Part shown: positions 1-7,193 of the stretch, one piece after another
Layout: every line of letters begins with the position of its first letter
How positions within the stretch are numbered: position 1 is the first letter of the stretch
DNA from: Saprospiraceae bacterium
GTDB lineage: Bacteria > Bacteroidota > Bacteroidia > Chitinophagales > Saprospiraceae
Reading direction: 5' to 3'
Assembly (NCBI GenBank): GCA_020850025.1
Contig: JADZFI010000429.1
Coordinates: 1-13,145, forward strand
Length of the DNA stretch: 13,145 nt
Program-made: the position numbers and the translations under genes
The notes under the pieces: generated by a model
What the model saw: the letters and a program-made list of their open reading frames with translations, nothing else
What the model was told of the DNA's origin: nothing
Database searches by the model: none

Positions 1-2
1 CT

Positions 3-791
3 CGAACAGATACGAACATCAGGTATTACACCGATGAGAATCTGCGGCATCTGTTCAATATAGCACTTTTAAACAGAAATGGGGTCAAAATCAGCAAACT
101 CGCCAAAATGACCCCTGAAGAGATAGCCGCCAAAGGAGCCGCTATTGCCCAAAATAACCCGAATCCAAATTCCCAGATTGATGCGCTTACCCTGGCGATG
201 ATAGACCTGAACGAAGATGGATTTGAGCAGGTTTTTGCTGAGTATGTCAACCTCCATGGTTTTGAGCGCTGTATGTTGGAGTTGGTTTACCCATTCCTCG
301 ACAAACTTCGCTTGCTCTGGCTGACCAACAGTATCAGTCCTTCTCATGAGAAATTTGTTGGTCAGATCATCCGAAGAAAACTGATGTGTGCGGTAGATCG
401 CGCCCTGCCACGTCAGGAGACTCCCATTTTCCTGTTGTATTCTCCGGAGGGCGACTCTCAGGAGCTTACTTTGCTGTTTATTCAATACCTGTTGCGTTCC
501 AGAGGAATGAGGGTAACATATTTGGGTACCAATGTTGGGGTGAGTGATCTTAAAGACGCTTGCCAGACACTCCATCCTGCTTTTGTATTCACTATCGTGC
601 AGGAGCCTCTTCCTCGCATGCCCATTCAATCCTATGTGGAGCATGTGGCAACCTCCGTTGCCGAAAGCCAGGTGCTTTTTACAGGTCAGCAATTTTTTGT
701 CGGGCCGGTACAACTTCCTTCCAATACCCGTGTACTGAACGGCCTGCCCGGAACACTACAGTTTCTGGACAGTATTAAAGTTAAACGGTAA
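3..791 (+). CDS. MerR-family regulator with degenerate B12-binding domain (5'-partial)
   Basis: The reading frame is open to the left edge, so the start lies outside the window; the first ATG (108) is internal. The first ~36 residues are the end of a MerR DNA-binding domain: wing/helix text RYYTDENLRHLFNIALLN followed by KISKLAKMTPEE. After that comes an all-helical cap like B12-binding_2, then a Rossmann-like B12-binding domain (SPEGDSQELTLLF ... RGMRVTYLGTN) to the C-terminus. CarH/LitR-type photoreceptors have this architecture and bind adenosylcobalamin. Here the E/D-x-H-x-x-G ligand motif reads D-S-Q-E-L-T (Gln codon 459-461), and the cap W-x9-E-H motif reads W-x9-E-K (Trp 318-320, Glu 348-350, Lys 351-353). 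I therefore infer a DNA-binding regulator that probably does not use His-ligated cobalamin. Its targets are not visible. Family call is firm; loss of cofactor is inference. Confidence 0.88.
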   Translation, partial: RTDTNIRYYTDENLRHLFNIALLNRNGVKISKLAKMTPEEIAAKGAAIAQNNPNPNSQIDALTLAMIDLNEDGFEQVFAEYVNLHGFERCMLELVYPFLDKLRLLWLTNSISPSHEKFVGQIIRRKLMCAVDRALPRQETPIFLLYSPEGDSQELTLLFIQYLLRSRGMRVTYLGTNVGVSDLKDACQTLHPAFVFTIVQEPLPRMPIQSYVEHVATSVAESQVLFTGQQFFVGPVQLPSNTRVLNGLPGTLQFLDSIKVKR

Positions 792-796
792 AAACA

Positions 797-804
797 TACT
801 TTTG
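797..804 (+). promoter_or_regulatory. Candidate Bacteroidota -7 box for the methyltransferase operon
   Basis: TACTTTTG matches the Bacteroidota sigma-A -7 consensus TAnnTTTG exactly. It lies just after the stop codon of the MerR gene and 65 bp before the methyltransferase ATG. I see no convincing TTG -33 element about 19 bp upstream, so this is only a candidate. The gene could also be read from upstream. Confidence 0.3.
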
Positions 805-835
805 CCGGCCGGATCGGGCTGTAGGCCTTCCGGCA
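803..835. repeat. Imperfect inverted repeat between regulator and methyltransferase
   Basis: TGCCGG (803-808) is complementary to CCGGCA (830-835). Two mismatches and then two more pairs (GG 811-812 with CC 826-827) continue the stem. No T-tract follows on the plus strand, so it is a weak terminator at best. It may simply be a leader hairpin, and it partly overlaps the candidate -7 box, so both cannot act as drawn. Confidence 0.3.
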
Positions 836-869
836 TGCCCTGTGCACTTCACCCTTCCTCTGTTCGAAC

Positions 870-1988
870 ATGCAATCAATTATTGCCAAAACCCTGGCCG
901 GCCTTGAGCCGGTGCTGGCTGAAGAATTACGTCAGTTAGGCGCCTCCCATATTCGGGAGCTCAAACGCGCTGTAGCCTTTGACGGTGACAAACAACTGAT
1001 GTATCGGGCAAATTATGAGCTGAGAACAGCCCTCAGAATTCTGATTCCGGTTCGCTCTTTTTCAGCTTATAATGAAAAATCATATTACGAGGCCTTGCGC
1101 GACATTGACTGGACCCAATATATGGGGGTGAACGACTCGCTGGCTGTGGATGCTGTGACTCAGGGAGAGGTTTTTCGCCATTCCCACTATTTGGGATTGC
1201 TCACCAAGGACGCCATTGTGGATCAGTTTCGGGACAGATTTAACCGCAGGCCCAATGTGAATACCGTTTCGCCAACGCTTCGCATCAATGTTCACGTTCA
1301 AGGTACCCATGTCGACATCTCTCTGGATGCCAGTGGCGATTCCCTGCACAAGCGCAATTACAGGCGCGATACCGTGGAAGCACCGGTGAACGAGGTACTG
1401 GCCGCAGGCATGTTGCTGCTGTCAGATTGGAATGGCAAAGGCCCTTTTGTTGATCCGATGTGCGGTTCGGGTACTCTCCCAATTGAGGCTGCCATGGTGG
1501 CCACCCAAACCCCCGTTCAAATCAAAAGGGAAGGTTTTGGATTCTTTAAATGGCCGGATTTCGACAAGAAACTGTGGGCTTCAGTCAAAGCAACGGCCGA
1601 TGCCAGGATACAACCTTTTGAATTTCCCATACTCGCGTCAGATAAAGAGTCAAGGGCCAGGAATGCCACCGCCTTGAATCTGATGTCGGCCGGATTGGAG
1701 AAGTGGGTGCGGGTAGAAAAAATGCTTTTTGAAAGATTGGAGGCTCCTGCTGTCGCCGGTACCCTTATCATGAACCCGCCTTATGACGAACGATTAAAAG
1801 TGGAGGATACCATCGCGTTCTACAAATCCATTGGCGATGTACTCAAGAAGCGTTGGGCCGGCTGGAATGCCTGGATCATTTCCTCCAATCGCGATGCGCT
1901 TAAACACATAGGTTTGAGGGCCTCAAAAAAAATAACCCTGTTCAACGGCGCTCTGGAATGTAGTTTTCAAAAATTTGAAATGTTTTAG
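870..1988 (+). CDS. THUMP-domain class I SAM-dependent RNA methyltransferase, RlmL-like
   Basis: The 372-residue protein has an N-terminal ferredoxin-like/THUMP region (about 1-155; start MQSIIAKTLAGLEPVLAEEL) followed by a Rossmann methyltransferase domain. Motif I is DPMCGSGT at residues 195-202, an N6/N2-type catalytic motif NPPYDERL is at 302-309, and the C-terminus FNGALECSFQKFEMF is typical of the family. This family includes the N-terminal half of E. coli RlmL, which makes m2G2445 in 23S rRNA, and stand-alone YpsC-like proteins. The length is normal for the stand-alone form, with no RlmK half fused. The product should be cytoplasmic. The ATG start gives an N-terminus that matches family starts; no Shine-Dalgarno site is visible, as usual in Bacteroidota. 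The next gene begins 2 bp after the stop, so they are probably co-transcribed. The exact target base is inferred from the family. Confidence 0.93.
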   Translation: MQSIIAKTLAGLEPVLAEELRQLGASHIRELKRAVAFDGDKQLMYRANYELRTALRILIPVRSFSAYNEKSYYEALRDIDWTQYMGVNDSLAVDAVTQGEVFRHSHYLGLLTKDAIVDQFRDRFNRRPNVNTVSPTLRINVHVQGTHVDISLDASGDSLHKRNYRRDTVEAPVNEVLAAGMLLLSDWNGKGPFVDPMCGSGTLPIEAAMVATQTPVQIKREGFGFFKWPDFDKKLWASVKATADARIQPFEFPILASDKESRARNATALNLMSAGLEKWVRVEKMLFERLEAPAVAGTLIMNPPYDERLKVEDTIAFYKSIGDVLKKRWAGWNAWIISSNRDALKHIGLRASKKITLFNGALECSFQKFEMF

Positions 1989-1990
1989 GG

Positions 1991-3400
1991 ATGTCTCATA
2001 ATCGCTACGGTTTAGGATTGTTCTTGTCTGTCTCTGTATTGCTTACAGGTATGGCGACATGGTTCTATCTGGAGCGTATGACCAACCTGGACATGGCATT
2101 CCAGACATTCCTGATGTTAAAAAGCGGACATCCGGAAATTCAAAGCGGACGGTTTGGCGCCGTGGTCACCCAGATTTGGGCCAGTATGGCACAATGGCTT
2201 GGAGCGCCACTGAAAGGAGTGCTGATGGCCTACTCTTTTGGACATGCAATATGGCCGGTTCTGCTGGCAGGGCTTTCCTGGTATTGGGGGCAATGGAGGT
2301 GGGCGCTGGCTATTCTTTCAGTGGCAACCCTGATGACCACCCATACGTTCTTCTGGTTGTCTGAAATGCCCCAGGGATTGGCCCTGATCTGTGCTGTTTA
2401 TGCATGGATGCATCATAAAAAGGATTTGAAAGCTTTTTCCTGGCTCAACTGGCTGTTTTGGCTGTCGCTGCTATGGACAGCCTTTTATCTCCATCCAATG
2501 GTGCTGTATGCCAACCTTTTTATCGGGATATACTTCTTATTGGAGCCCGGGAAAAAACGCGACTGGAAAGCCATGCACCTGGTGCCAATAGTCGTGTTTG
2601 TGGCGTTGGCAATACTCAAGTACAAAGTTTTGAAGCTCGACTGGTATGATGCAGCGGCATTGAAGCGTCAGGAAGCATTCGGCAGACTTTGGCCTGACTG
2701 GCTGGATATTGACAGTAATCGGCAATTCCTGGAATGGTGTAGTAACGATTATCAACTGGTATGGCTGGTGATTTTTGGCGCCATTGCCTGGGGCACCTGG
2801 CAGCGGCAATACCTTAGGGCTGCCTGGATTGCCGTATGTGCGGTGGGGTATGTGCTACTGGTCAATGTGCCGTTTTACGATTCCATTGGCAAACAGTTTT
2901 ACATGGAAAATCTCTATCTGCCTTTGGCTGTATTTGCTAGTATCCCACTGGTTTTTGGGGTGTTGGGGAAACCTGAGAACCAATTAAGCAGAGCAAATTT
3001 TTGGGGACTGGCAATTTTGTTCCTGCTTAGTTTTACCCGCATCATCAATGCTGGTAAAGAATGGAGTCTCAGGATGAATTGGGAAAAACAAACACTTCAG
3101 CAAACGGCCGTCCTGCCCAGTCGGAAAATCATCATGACAGAGCAAGAAGCGCCCATGGACCTGCTGAAGATGTCGTGGGGCAGCCCCTATGAGTTTCTAC
3201 TGCTGTCGGCATTGCAGCATCCGGACAGTGCCCGTTGTTTGATCATCACCGACCAGCCTGGCAAGTATGATTCCCTCATGAACGCTCCCCGGTTGTTTTT
3301 AGGGACTTTCCGAAATTATTCGCTTGACTCCCTGCCTCAGCGGTATTTCAGGGTAGAAGACACAAGTGGATATGTAAAGACGCAAAGTGGGAAACACTAA
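1991..3400 (+). CDS. Polytopic inner-membrane protein, GT-C-like topology, unknown function
   Basis: I do not recognise a named family with certainty. The 469-residue protein has about 11 hydrophobic segments (roughly 8-27, 75-98, 103-123, 127-140, 150-168, 171-184, 196-210, 255-270, 276-292, 307-325, 337-352), then a soluble tail of about 115 residues. The first loop after TM1 carries an acidic residue near the membrane (NLDMAF, Asp34). Together with the many short TMs and the soluble C-terminus, this recalls GT-C-fold glycosyltransferases, which use lipid-phosphate-linked sugars. That similarity is topological, and no motif proves it. The ATG lies 2 bp after the methyltransferase stop, indicating translational coupling or an operon. 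The last codons (KTQSGKH, from about 3377) fall in repeat-like DNA, so the C-terminus may have been altered by a repeat insertion. Confidence 0.75.
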   Translation: MSHNRYGLGLFLSVSVLLTGMATWFYLERMTNLDMAFQTFLMLKSGHPEIQSGRFGAVVTQIWASMAQWLGAPLKGVLMAYSFGHAIWPVLLAGLSWYWGQWRWALAILSVATLMTTHTFFWLSEMPQGLALICAVYAWMHHKKDLKAFSWLNWLFWLSLLWTAFYLHPMVLYANLFIGIYFLLEPGKKRDWKAMHLVPIVVFVALAILKYKVLKLDWYDAAALKRQEAFGRLWPDWLDIDSNRQFLEWCSNDYQLVWLVIFGAIAWGTWQRQYLRAAWIAVCAVGYVLLVNVPFYDSIGKQFYMENLYLPLAVFASIPLVFGVLGKPENQLSRANFWGLAILFLLSFTRIINAGKEWSLRMNWEKQTLQQTAVLPSRKIIMTEQEAPMDLLKMSWGSPYEFLLLSALQHPDSARCLIITDQPGKYDSLMNAPRLFLGTFRNYSLDSLPQRYFRVEDTSGYVKTQSGKH

Positions 3401-3425
3401 GGCACAAAGACACTAAGGCACAAAG
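3394..3425. repeat. 16-bp direct tandem repeat, two copies
   Basis: ACACTAAGGCACAAAG occurs at 3394-3409 and again, identically, at 3410-3425. The first copy contains the stop codon of the membrane-protein gene (TAA 3398-3400). The preceding bases (AAAGACGCAAAG, 3376-3387) look like a diverged relative of the same unit. The second copy runs into the left arm of the terminator hairpin. Confidence 0.9.
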
Positions 3426-3450
3426 GGCTGGCCTTCGGCCGCCCTTTTTT
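3422..3450 (+). terminator. Intrinsic terminator of the methyltransferase/membrane-protein operon
   Basis: The left arm is AAAGGGC (3422-3428), a bulged T (3429) and GGCC (3430-3433). The loop is TTC, and the right arm is GGCC (3437-3440) followed by GCCCTTT (3441-3447). Six T residues at 3445-3450 complete a classical rho-independent terminator. It begins 22 bp after the stop codon of the membrane-protein gene. Confidence 0.85.
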
Positions 3451-3471
3451 GTTTGCTGGAGCAAACAAAAA
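3446..3471. repeat. Perfect 11-bp inverted repeat (second hairpin)
   Basis: TTTTTGTTTGC (3446-3456) pairs with GCAAACAAAAA (3461-3471) around the loop TGGA. It starts inside the T-tract of the preceding terminator and ends on the first base of the next hairpin. Either strand could form it. Confidence 0.85.
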
Positions 3472-3509
3472 CGATGGGGATATTTGGCACGGCCAAATAT
3501 CCCCATCGT
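3471..3509. repeat. Perfect 18-bp inverted repeat (third hairpin)
   Basis: The left arm, 3471-3488 (ACGATGGGGATATTTGGC), and the right arm, 3492-3509, are perfect reverse complements around a 3-nt loop, ACG. This is the strongest palindrome I saw in the window. The outer end of each arm holds one copy of the ATCGTC/GACGAT heptamer sequence that is amplified next to it. It could add termination for sppA from the other strand, although no T-tract follows on that side beyond the hairpin-2 arm. Confidence 0.92.
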
Positions 3510-3531
3510 CCATCGTCCATCGTCCATCGTC
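3504..3531. repeat. 7-bp tandem repeat CATCGTC, four copies
   Basis: Four perfect copies of CATCGTC lie at 3504-3510, 3511-3517, 3518-3524 and 3525-3531. The first overlaps the right arm of the 18-bp inverted repeat. The last supplies two bases of the sppA stop codon (TGA on the minus strand, plus-strand bases 3530-3532). A perfect short array like this is prone to slippage. Confidence 0.92.
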
Positions 3532-5317
3532 AATTAATACTCAGGTCATAAGGCATTCTGAGTAATATCCCGTTGTTTTGGCGAATGCCTTTTACGGTTT
3601 GATATAACGGATAGAATTCTCCCAGTTCTTGTTTGAGTGCCCAGGCGCGTACGCTATCGTCACGCTCGTCTTTCTTGGTCAATTGATCAATCAGTTGTTC
3701 AATGCCTGTCTTGGTTTGCGGATATTCCGCCGTGCGGTATTTTTCGAGGTTGGCCAGTTTTGCTGCTGCTGCGAGGGCACGGTCAAGCCCCCCCAGGTCG
3801 TCTACCAGGCCAATTTCTTTAGCCTTGGCTGCCGACCATACCCGGCCCTGGGCAATTTCATGGATCTGCTCCGGAGTGCGTTTGCGGCCTTCCGCTACTT
3901 TTTTCAGGAAGTCCTGGTAAATCCAGTCCACCCTGCTTTGAATGATCTGACTCTCTTCAGGCGAAAAGTCGTACACGGCGCTGCCGAATGCTGAATATTT
4001 CTGCGTACGAACGGTATCAAACGTAATACCCAGTTTGTTGCGCATGGTTTTGTCCAAAATGGGGATCAGCCCGAAAACGCCGATGGAACCGGTAATAGTG
4101 GCCGGTTCGGCAAAGATGCTGTCAGCGTGGCAAGCAATGTAATAACCGCCTGATGCAGCTACGTCACCCATGCTCACCACTACTGGTTTGCCGGCTTTTT
4201 TGCACAGATCAAGCTCGCGCAGTATGTTTTCGCTTGCCAACGAGCTGCCACCGGGAGAGTTTACACGTAAAACGATGGCCTTGACGTGTGGATCTTTGCG
4301 GATCTTGCGCAGTAGTTTCACATACTTGCCATCGAAGATGGTACCGGGTTCACCCATGTCGCCATCCCGGATTTCCCCTTCCGCATACACCACCGCTACT
4401 TTGTCCTTGATGGAGAAGTTGGTCTTTTTTCCCCGCGATTTGAAGTAGTCTTCAATACCCACCCGGTTCAACTTTTCTTTTTCTTCCAAACCAATCCGGC
4501 TTTTGATAGAGCTGAACACCTCGTCTTCAAAGGCAAAACGGTCAACGAGCCTGGACTGCACGGCCTTTTCGGCATTGAATCCGTCAAATCGCTCCGCAAT
4601 TTGCCGCAACTCCGTTTCCGGGATGTTGCGACTGCGAGCTATATCCTTGATGAAAATATCGTACAGTGGATGGAGATACTCCCGTACCTGCAGGCGGTTC
4701 TCCTCACTCATGTGGTCGGTTCTGAATGGTTCTGTGGCACTTTTGTACTTCCCGCAGTAAAAAATGCGCATCTGGACGTCCAGTTTGTCAAGCAGTCCTT
4801 TGTAATAGGCTATAGTGGTGGAGTACCCTCTGAAATCTACCACGCCTTGCGGGCTCATCCAGACACTGTCGGCCACAGAGGCAAGGTAATAGGCGCCCTG
4901 TGTGTAGTAATGCGCATAAGCGTACACGAATTTCCCTGACGATTTGAAGTCCTCCAGCGCATTTCTCAGGGTCGCAGAAGTGGCTTTTCCCAGCGTCGTA
5001 AAAGAGGGATTCAGGTAAATGCCTTTGATGTCGGGATCCTCCTTGGCGCGTTGAATGGCCAGAACCATATCGGAAATTCCCAGTATATCCTGTTGATCCA
5101 GGTCGAATGGATCAATAGGCAGGTTATTGGTTTTTTCAGGAACGGGCATTTTGAAATCCAGCTCCAAAATGGAATTCCGGCTGATTTTCACGCTTTGCTG
5201 CTCATTGGCCGATTCTGCCATGCCAACTATCCAGCTGATACCTATGACAAAAAGCAGGCCCAATGCCAGGGTGGTTCCAAGACAAGAGGCGAATAGAAAC
5301 TTGAGAAACTGATTCAT
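3530..5317 (-). CDS. sppA: Signal peptide peptidase SppA, 67-kDa type
   Basis: SppA is a membrane-bound serine protease that degrades cleaved signal peptides. It uses a Ser/Lys dyad formed between its tandem domains and faces the periplasm. From the chosen ATG (5317) the protein has 595 residues, close to the 618 of E. coli SppA. An N-terminal membrane anchor covers residues ~4-33. The N-terminal domain carries the general-base lysine in CGKYKSATEPF (Lys192), and the C-terminal domain carries the nucleophile in MGDVAASGGYY (Ser389), preceded by LRVNSPGGSS. Both catalytic residues are present, so it should be active. An upstream in-frame GTG (5374) would add 19 residues, but it sits inside an inverted repeat and precedes the natural anchor start MNQFLKF, so I reject it. 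The stop codon lies in the heptamer repeat. Confidence 0.95.
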   Translation of the reverse strand: MNQFLKFLFASCLGTTLALGLLFVIGISWIVGMAESANEQQSVKISRNSILELDFKMPVPEKTNNLPIDPFDLDQQDILGISDMVLAIQRAKEDPDIKGIYLNPSFTTLGKATSATLRNALEDFKSSGKFVYAYAHYYTQGAYYLASVADSVWMSPQGVVDFRGYSTTIAYYKGLLDKLDVQMRIFYCGKYKSATEPFRTDHMSEENRLQVREYLHPLYDIFIKDIARSRNIPETELRQIAERFDGFNAEKAVQSRLVDRFAFEDEVFSSIKSRIGLEEKEKLNRVGIEDYFKSRGKKTNFSIKDKVAVVYAEGEIRDGDMGEPGTIFDGKYVKLLRKIRKDPHVKAIVLRVNSPGGSSLASENILRELDLCKKAGKPVVVSMGDVAASGGYYIACHADSIFAEPATITGSIGVFGLIPILDKTMRNKLGITFDTVRTQKYSAFGSAVYDFSPEESQIIQSRVDWIYQDFLKKVAEGRKRTPEQIHEIAQGRVWSAAKAKEIGLVDDLGGLDRALAAAAKLANLEKYRTAEYPQTKTGIEQLIDQLTKKDERDDSVRAWALKQELGEFYPLYQTVKGIRQNNGILLRMPYDLSIN

Positions 5318-5354
5318 ACTGCTGTTGATAATGTTTGGGCGATGGGATAAGGGT

Positions 5355-5375
5355 TGTGCAGGATGGACCTGCACA
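5355..5375. promoter_or_regulatory. Perfect inverted repeat upstream of sppA
   Basis: TGTGCAGG (5355-5362) and CCTGCACA (5368-5375) are perfect 8-bp arms around a 5-nt spacer, ATGGA. The element ends 38 bp before the sppA ATG. It could be an operator for a dimeric regulator or a leader hairpin. The other stretch between sppA and the binding-protein gene (5376-5506) shows no ORF or clear terminator. Confidence 0.5.
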
Positions 5376-5506
5376 GATTCATTTTATGTCATAGCCTCTT
5401 TTTCCAGTACAAAGACACGACTCTCCACATTCAACTTTCTGCTATATTAGATAAATGCCACCCAACAAAGGAGGAGTGAAGCATCAGGGGGGATGAATGG
5501 AAATTA

Positions 5507-7165
5507 CTAGTCGGATTTCTTTACCCTTTTCAGCGACAAAAGATTCATGGCATTGCCAGACACGCCGGTTATTTTTTTGGAAAAAAACTGGGCAGTTTCG
5601 TCATAAAACAAAAATACTACCGGCGCTTCTTCAATCAGCAGGCGATCCATTTGTTGGTAAAGCATAAACCTTTTACCCTGATCGGTTTCGATTAATGACG
5701 CTTCATAAAGTTGATCGAAATCTGCGTTTCGAAAAGAGGTATAATTAGGAGGGGCGCCATTCTTGCCGTAAAAGCAGGTTAAAAAACTCTCAGCATCCGG
5801 ATAATCAGCAATCCAGGATGCCCGGAAAAATGGCGCCTGACCGTTGCGCATACGCTCCCGCAGCAAGGCAGTTTCCTGAATTTCAATGCTAACCCGAATG
5901 CCCAAATCCTCCCATTGCCTGCTAAGGAATGTGCATACATCCAGGTATTCGTTATTGCATAGCAATGTAATGGCAGGGAGATGTTTGCCCTGTGGATAGC
6001 CGGCTTCTTTTAGCAGGGCGGCTGCTTTTTCAGGCTGAAAGCTGTAACCCTTTACCGCTTCGTCAGAGAAAGAGGGCAAACCTCTTGGCACAAAGCCGGC
6101 AGTTGCCGGTTTGCCTACCTGATTTCGCAGGGTGCGCAACATCTGTTCCCGGTCAATGGCATAATTCAGCGCCTGCCGGATTTTTTTCTGTTGCAATGGG
6201 GATGTTTCTGCCCCATCGGAGGATAAAGGAACCATCCGGATGCCCAGATACTCGGTATTCAAATATGGGTTTTTATGGAATTTAATAGAGGCGCCCAGCT
6301 CCGCTTGAAGTTCGCCTTCAGGGGTGAGCAGCTCATGGATATAAGAGCTTTCCAGTCCGAAAAAATAGTCCAGTTTGCCCTGTTTAAAGGATAGAAAAGC
6401 GGTTTTTCTATCTGTAATAAAAGAGACGCGAACAGCATCGAGATAGGGTAGTGGAACACCGGCTGTGTCTTTCTCAAAATAGTTTTCGTTTTTCAAGAGT
6501 ACCAGTGCCTGATTCTCCGCCCATACTTTAAAGGTAAACGGCCCGGTCCCAACAGGGTGGCGGCGAAACTCCGCCCCCCAAAATTCACATGCTTCACGGG
6601 GTACAATACTGGCATATTGCATGGTGAGCAGTTGAAGCATTGGTGGGAATGGACTGGTAAGACGGAGCACAAAAACAGAGTCGTTTTGAGCCGTAAAGGG
6701 CGTATCAGGAACAACACGCCCCTTAAAAATACATTAGCCCGGCTTCGGCCACTGGTCGTCCATCAATCTTTCAAAGCTGTACACCACGTCTTTTGCTATT
6801 ACCCTGCGCCCCTTTCCCGAGGGCTGGAAGGTCGGATCGTCATGAAAATAAACATCGTTGCGCAGCAAAAAGCGGCAGCTGAGTCCGTCTTCAGAAAACT
6901 GCCATTCCCTGGCGATACAGGGTTTTACCTGCAAGTGCTCATCCAGTTGTACCAGGCCGTTAAACAGACAATCCACTGCCCAAATGTTGTTTTGCGTGCG
7001 GGCAAATGCTGGGTCCAACGATGTGATAGGGTTGTGTTGGTTGTAGCGAAAAGCTTTTCTGGTATCCTGATGCTGCACGGAGTCCCGGCATTGAATACAA
7101 CAAAGCAGTAACAAAAGCCCCAGTTTGGGAAGCCTCAACCAAATTTCTGAACAGTTTTTTACCAT
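5507..7165 (-). pseudogene. ABC transporter family-5 (peptide/Opp-type) substrate-binding lipoprotein, interrupted by in-frame TAA
   Basis: Two segments in the same frame add up to one ~552-residue SBP_bac_5 protein, the usual length of DppA/OppA-like binding proteins. The first (7165 to the TAA at 6736-6734) starts at ATG 7165, preceded by TTG. It has a hydrophobic leader LGLLLLLCC with cysteines suitable for lipidation, then the family's entry text SLDPAF, FNGLVQLDE, EDGLSCRFLLRNDVYFHDD and VYSFERLMD. The second continues directly after the TAA (CIFKGRVVPDTPF ... GTGPFTFKVW ... RQALNYAIDREQMLRTL ... LLKEAGYPQGK ... ADYPDAESFL) to the TAG at 5507-5509. No frameshift is involved. A GTG at 6670 could restart translation but would lack the signal peptide and lobe 1. 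Such proteins capture peptides for an ABC importer, but no permease or ATPase gene is in the window. It is a recent pseudogene, a sequencing error or a readthrough case. Confidence 0.85.
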
Positions 7166-7193
7166 CAATTACGATCTTTGAGGTGCATCATGA

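Noticed and set aside
69..713. 214-codon open frame on the minus strand
   Set aside because: It lies antisense to the MerR/B12-fold gene, which has clear family motifs; the minus-strand product shows no recognisable domain.
3504..3531. CRISPR-like array
   Set aside because: The 7-bp units are directly contiguous without spacers.
3348..3533. Small minus-strand ORF over the repeat region (61 codons)
   Set aside because: Its codons are the heptamer array, the hairpins and the tandem repeat read through; a repeat-derived spurious ORF is more likely.
5318..5374. N-terminal extension of SppA from GTG 5374
   Set aside because: It overlaps the inverted repeat and adds polar residues before the natural anchor start MNQFLKF.
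5410..5417. TGTCTTTG (minus strand) as the sppA -7 box
   Set aside because: It mismatches at the conserved A, and the only TTG upstream is about 14 bp away instead of about 19.
6671..6733. Frameshift or intergenic gap between two binding-protein genes
   Set aside because: The frame is the same on both sides and family-like sequence runs straight from the TAA to the GTG at 6670; only a nonsense codon separates them.
7173..7180. GATCTTTG as a -7 box for the DUF937-like gene
   Set aside because: It has one mismatch at the key first T and no -33 element at proper spacing.
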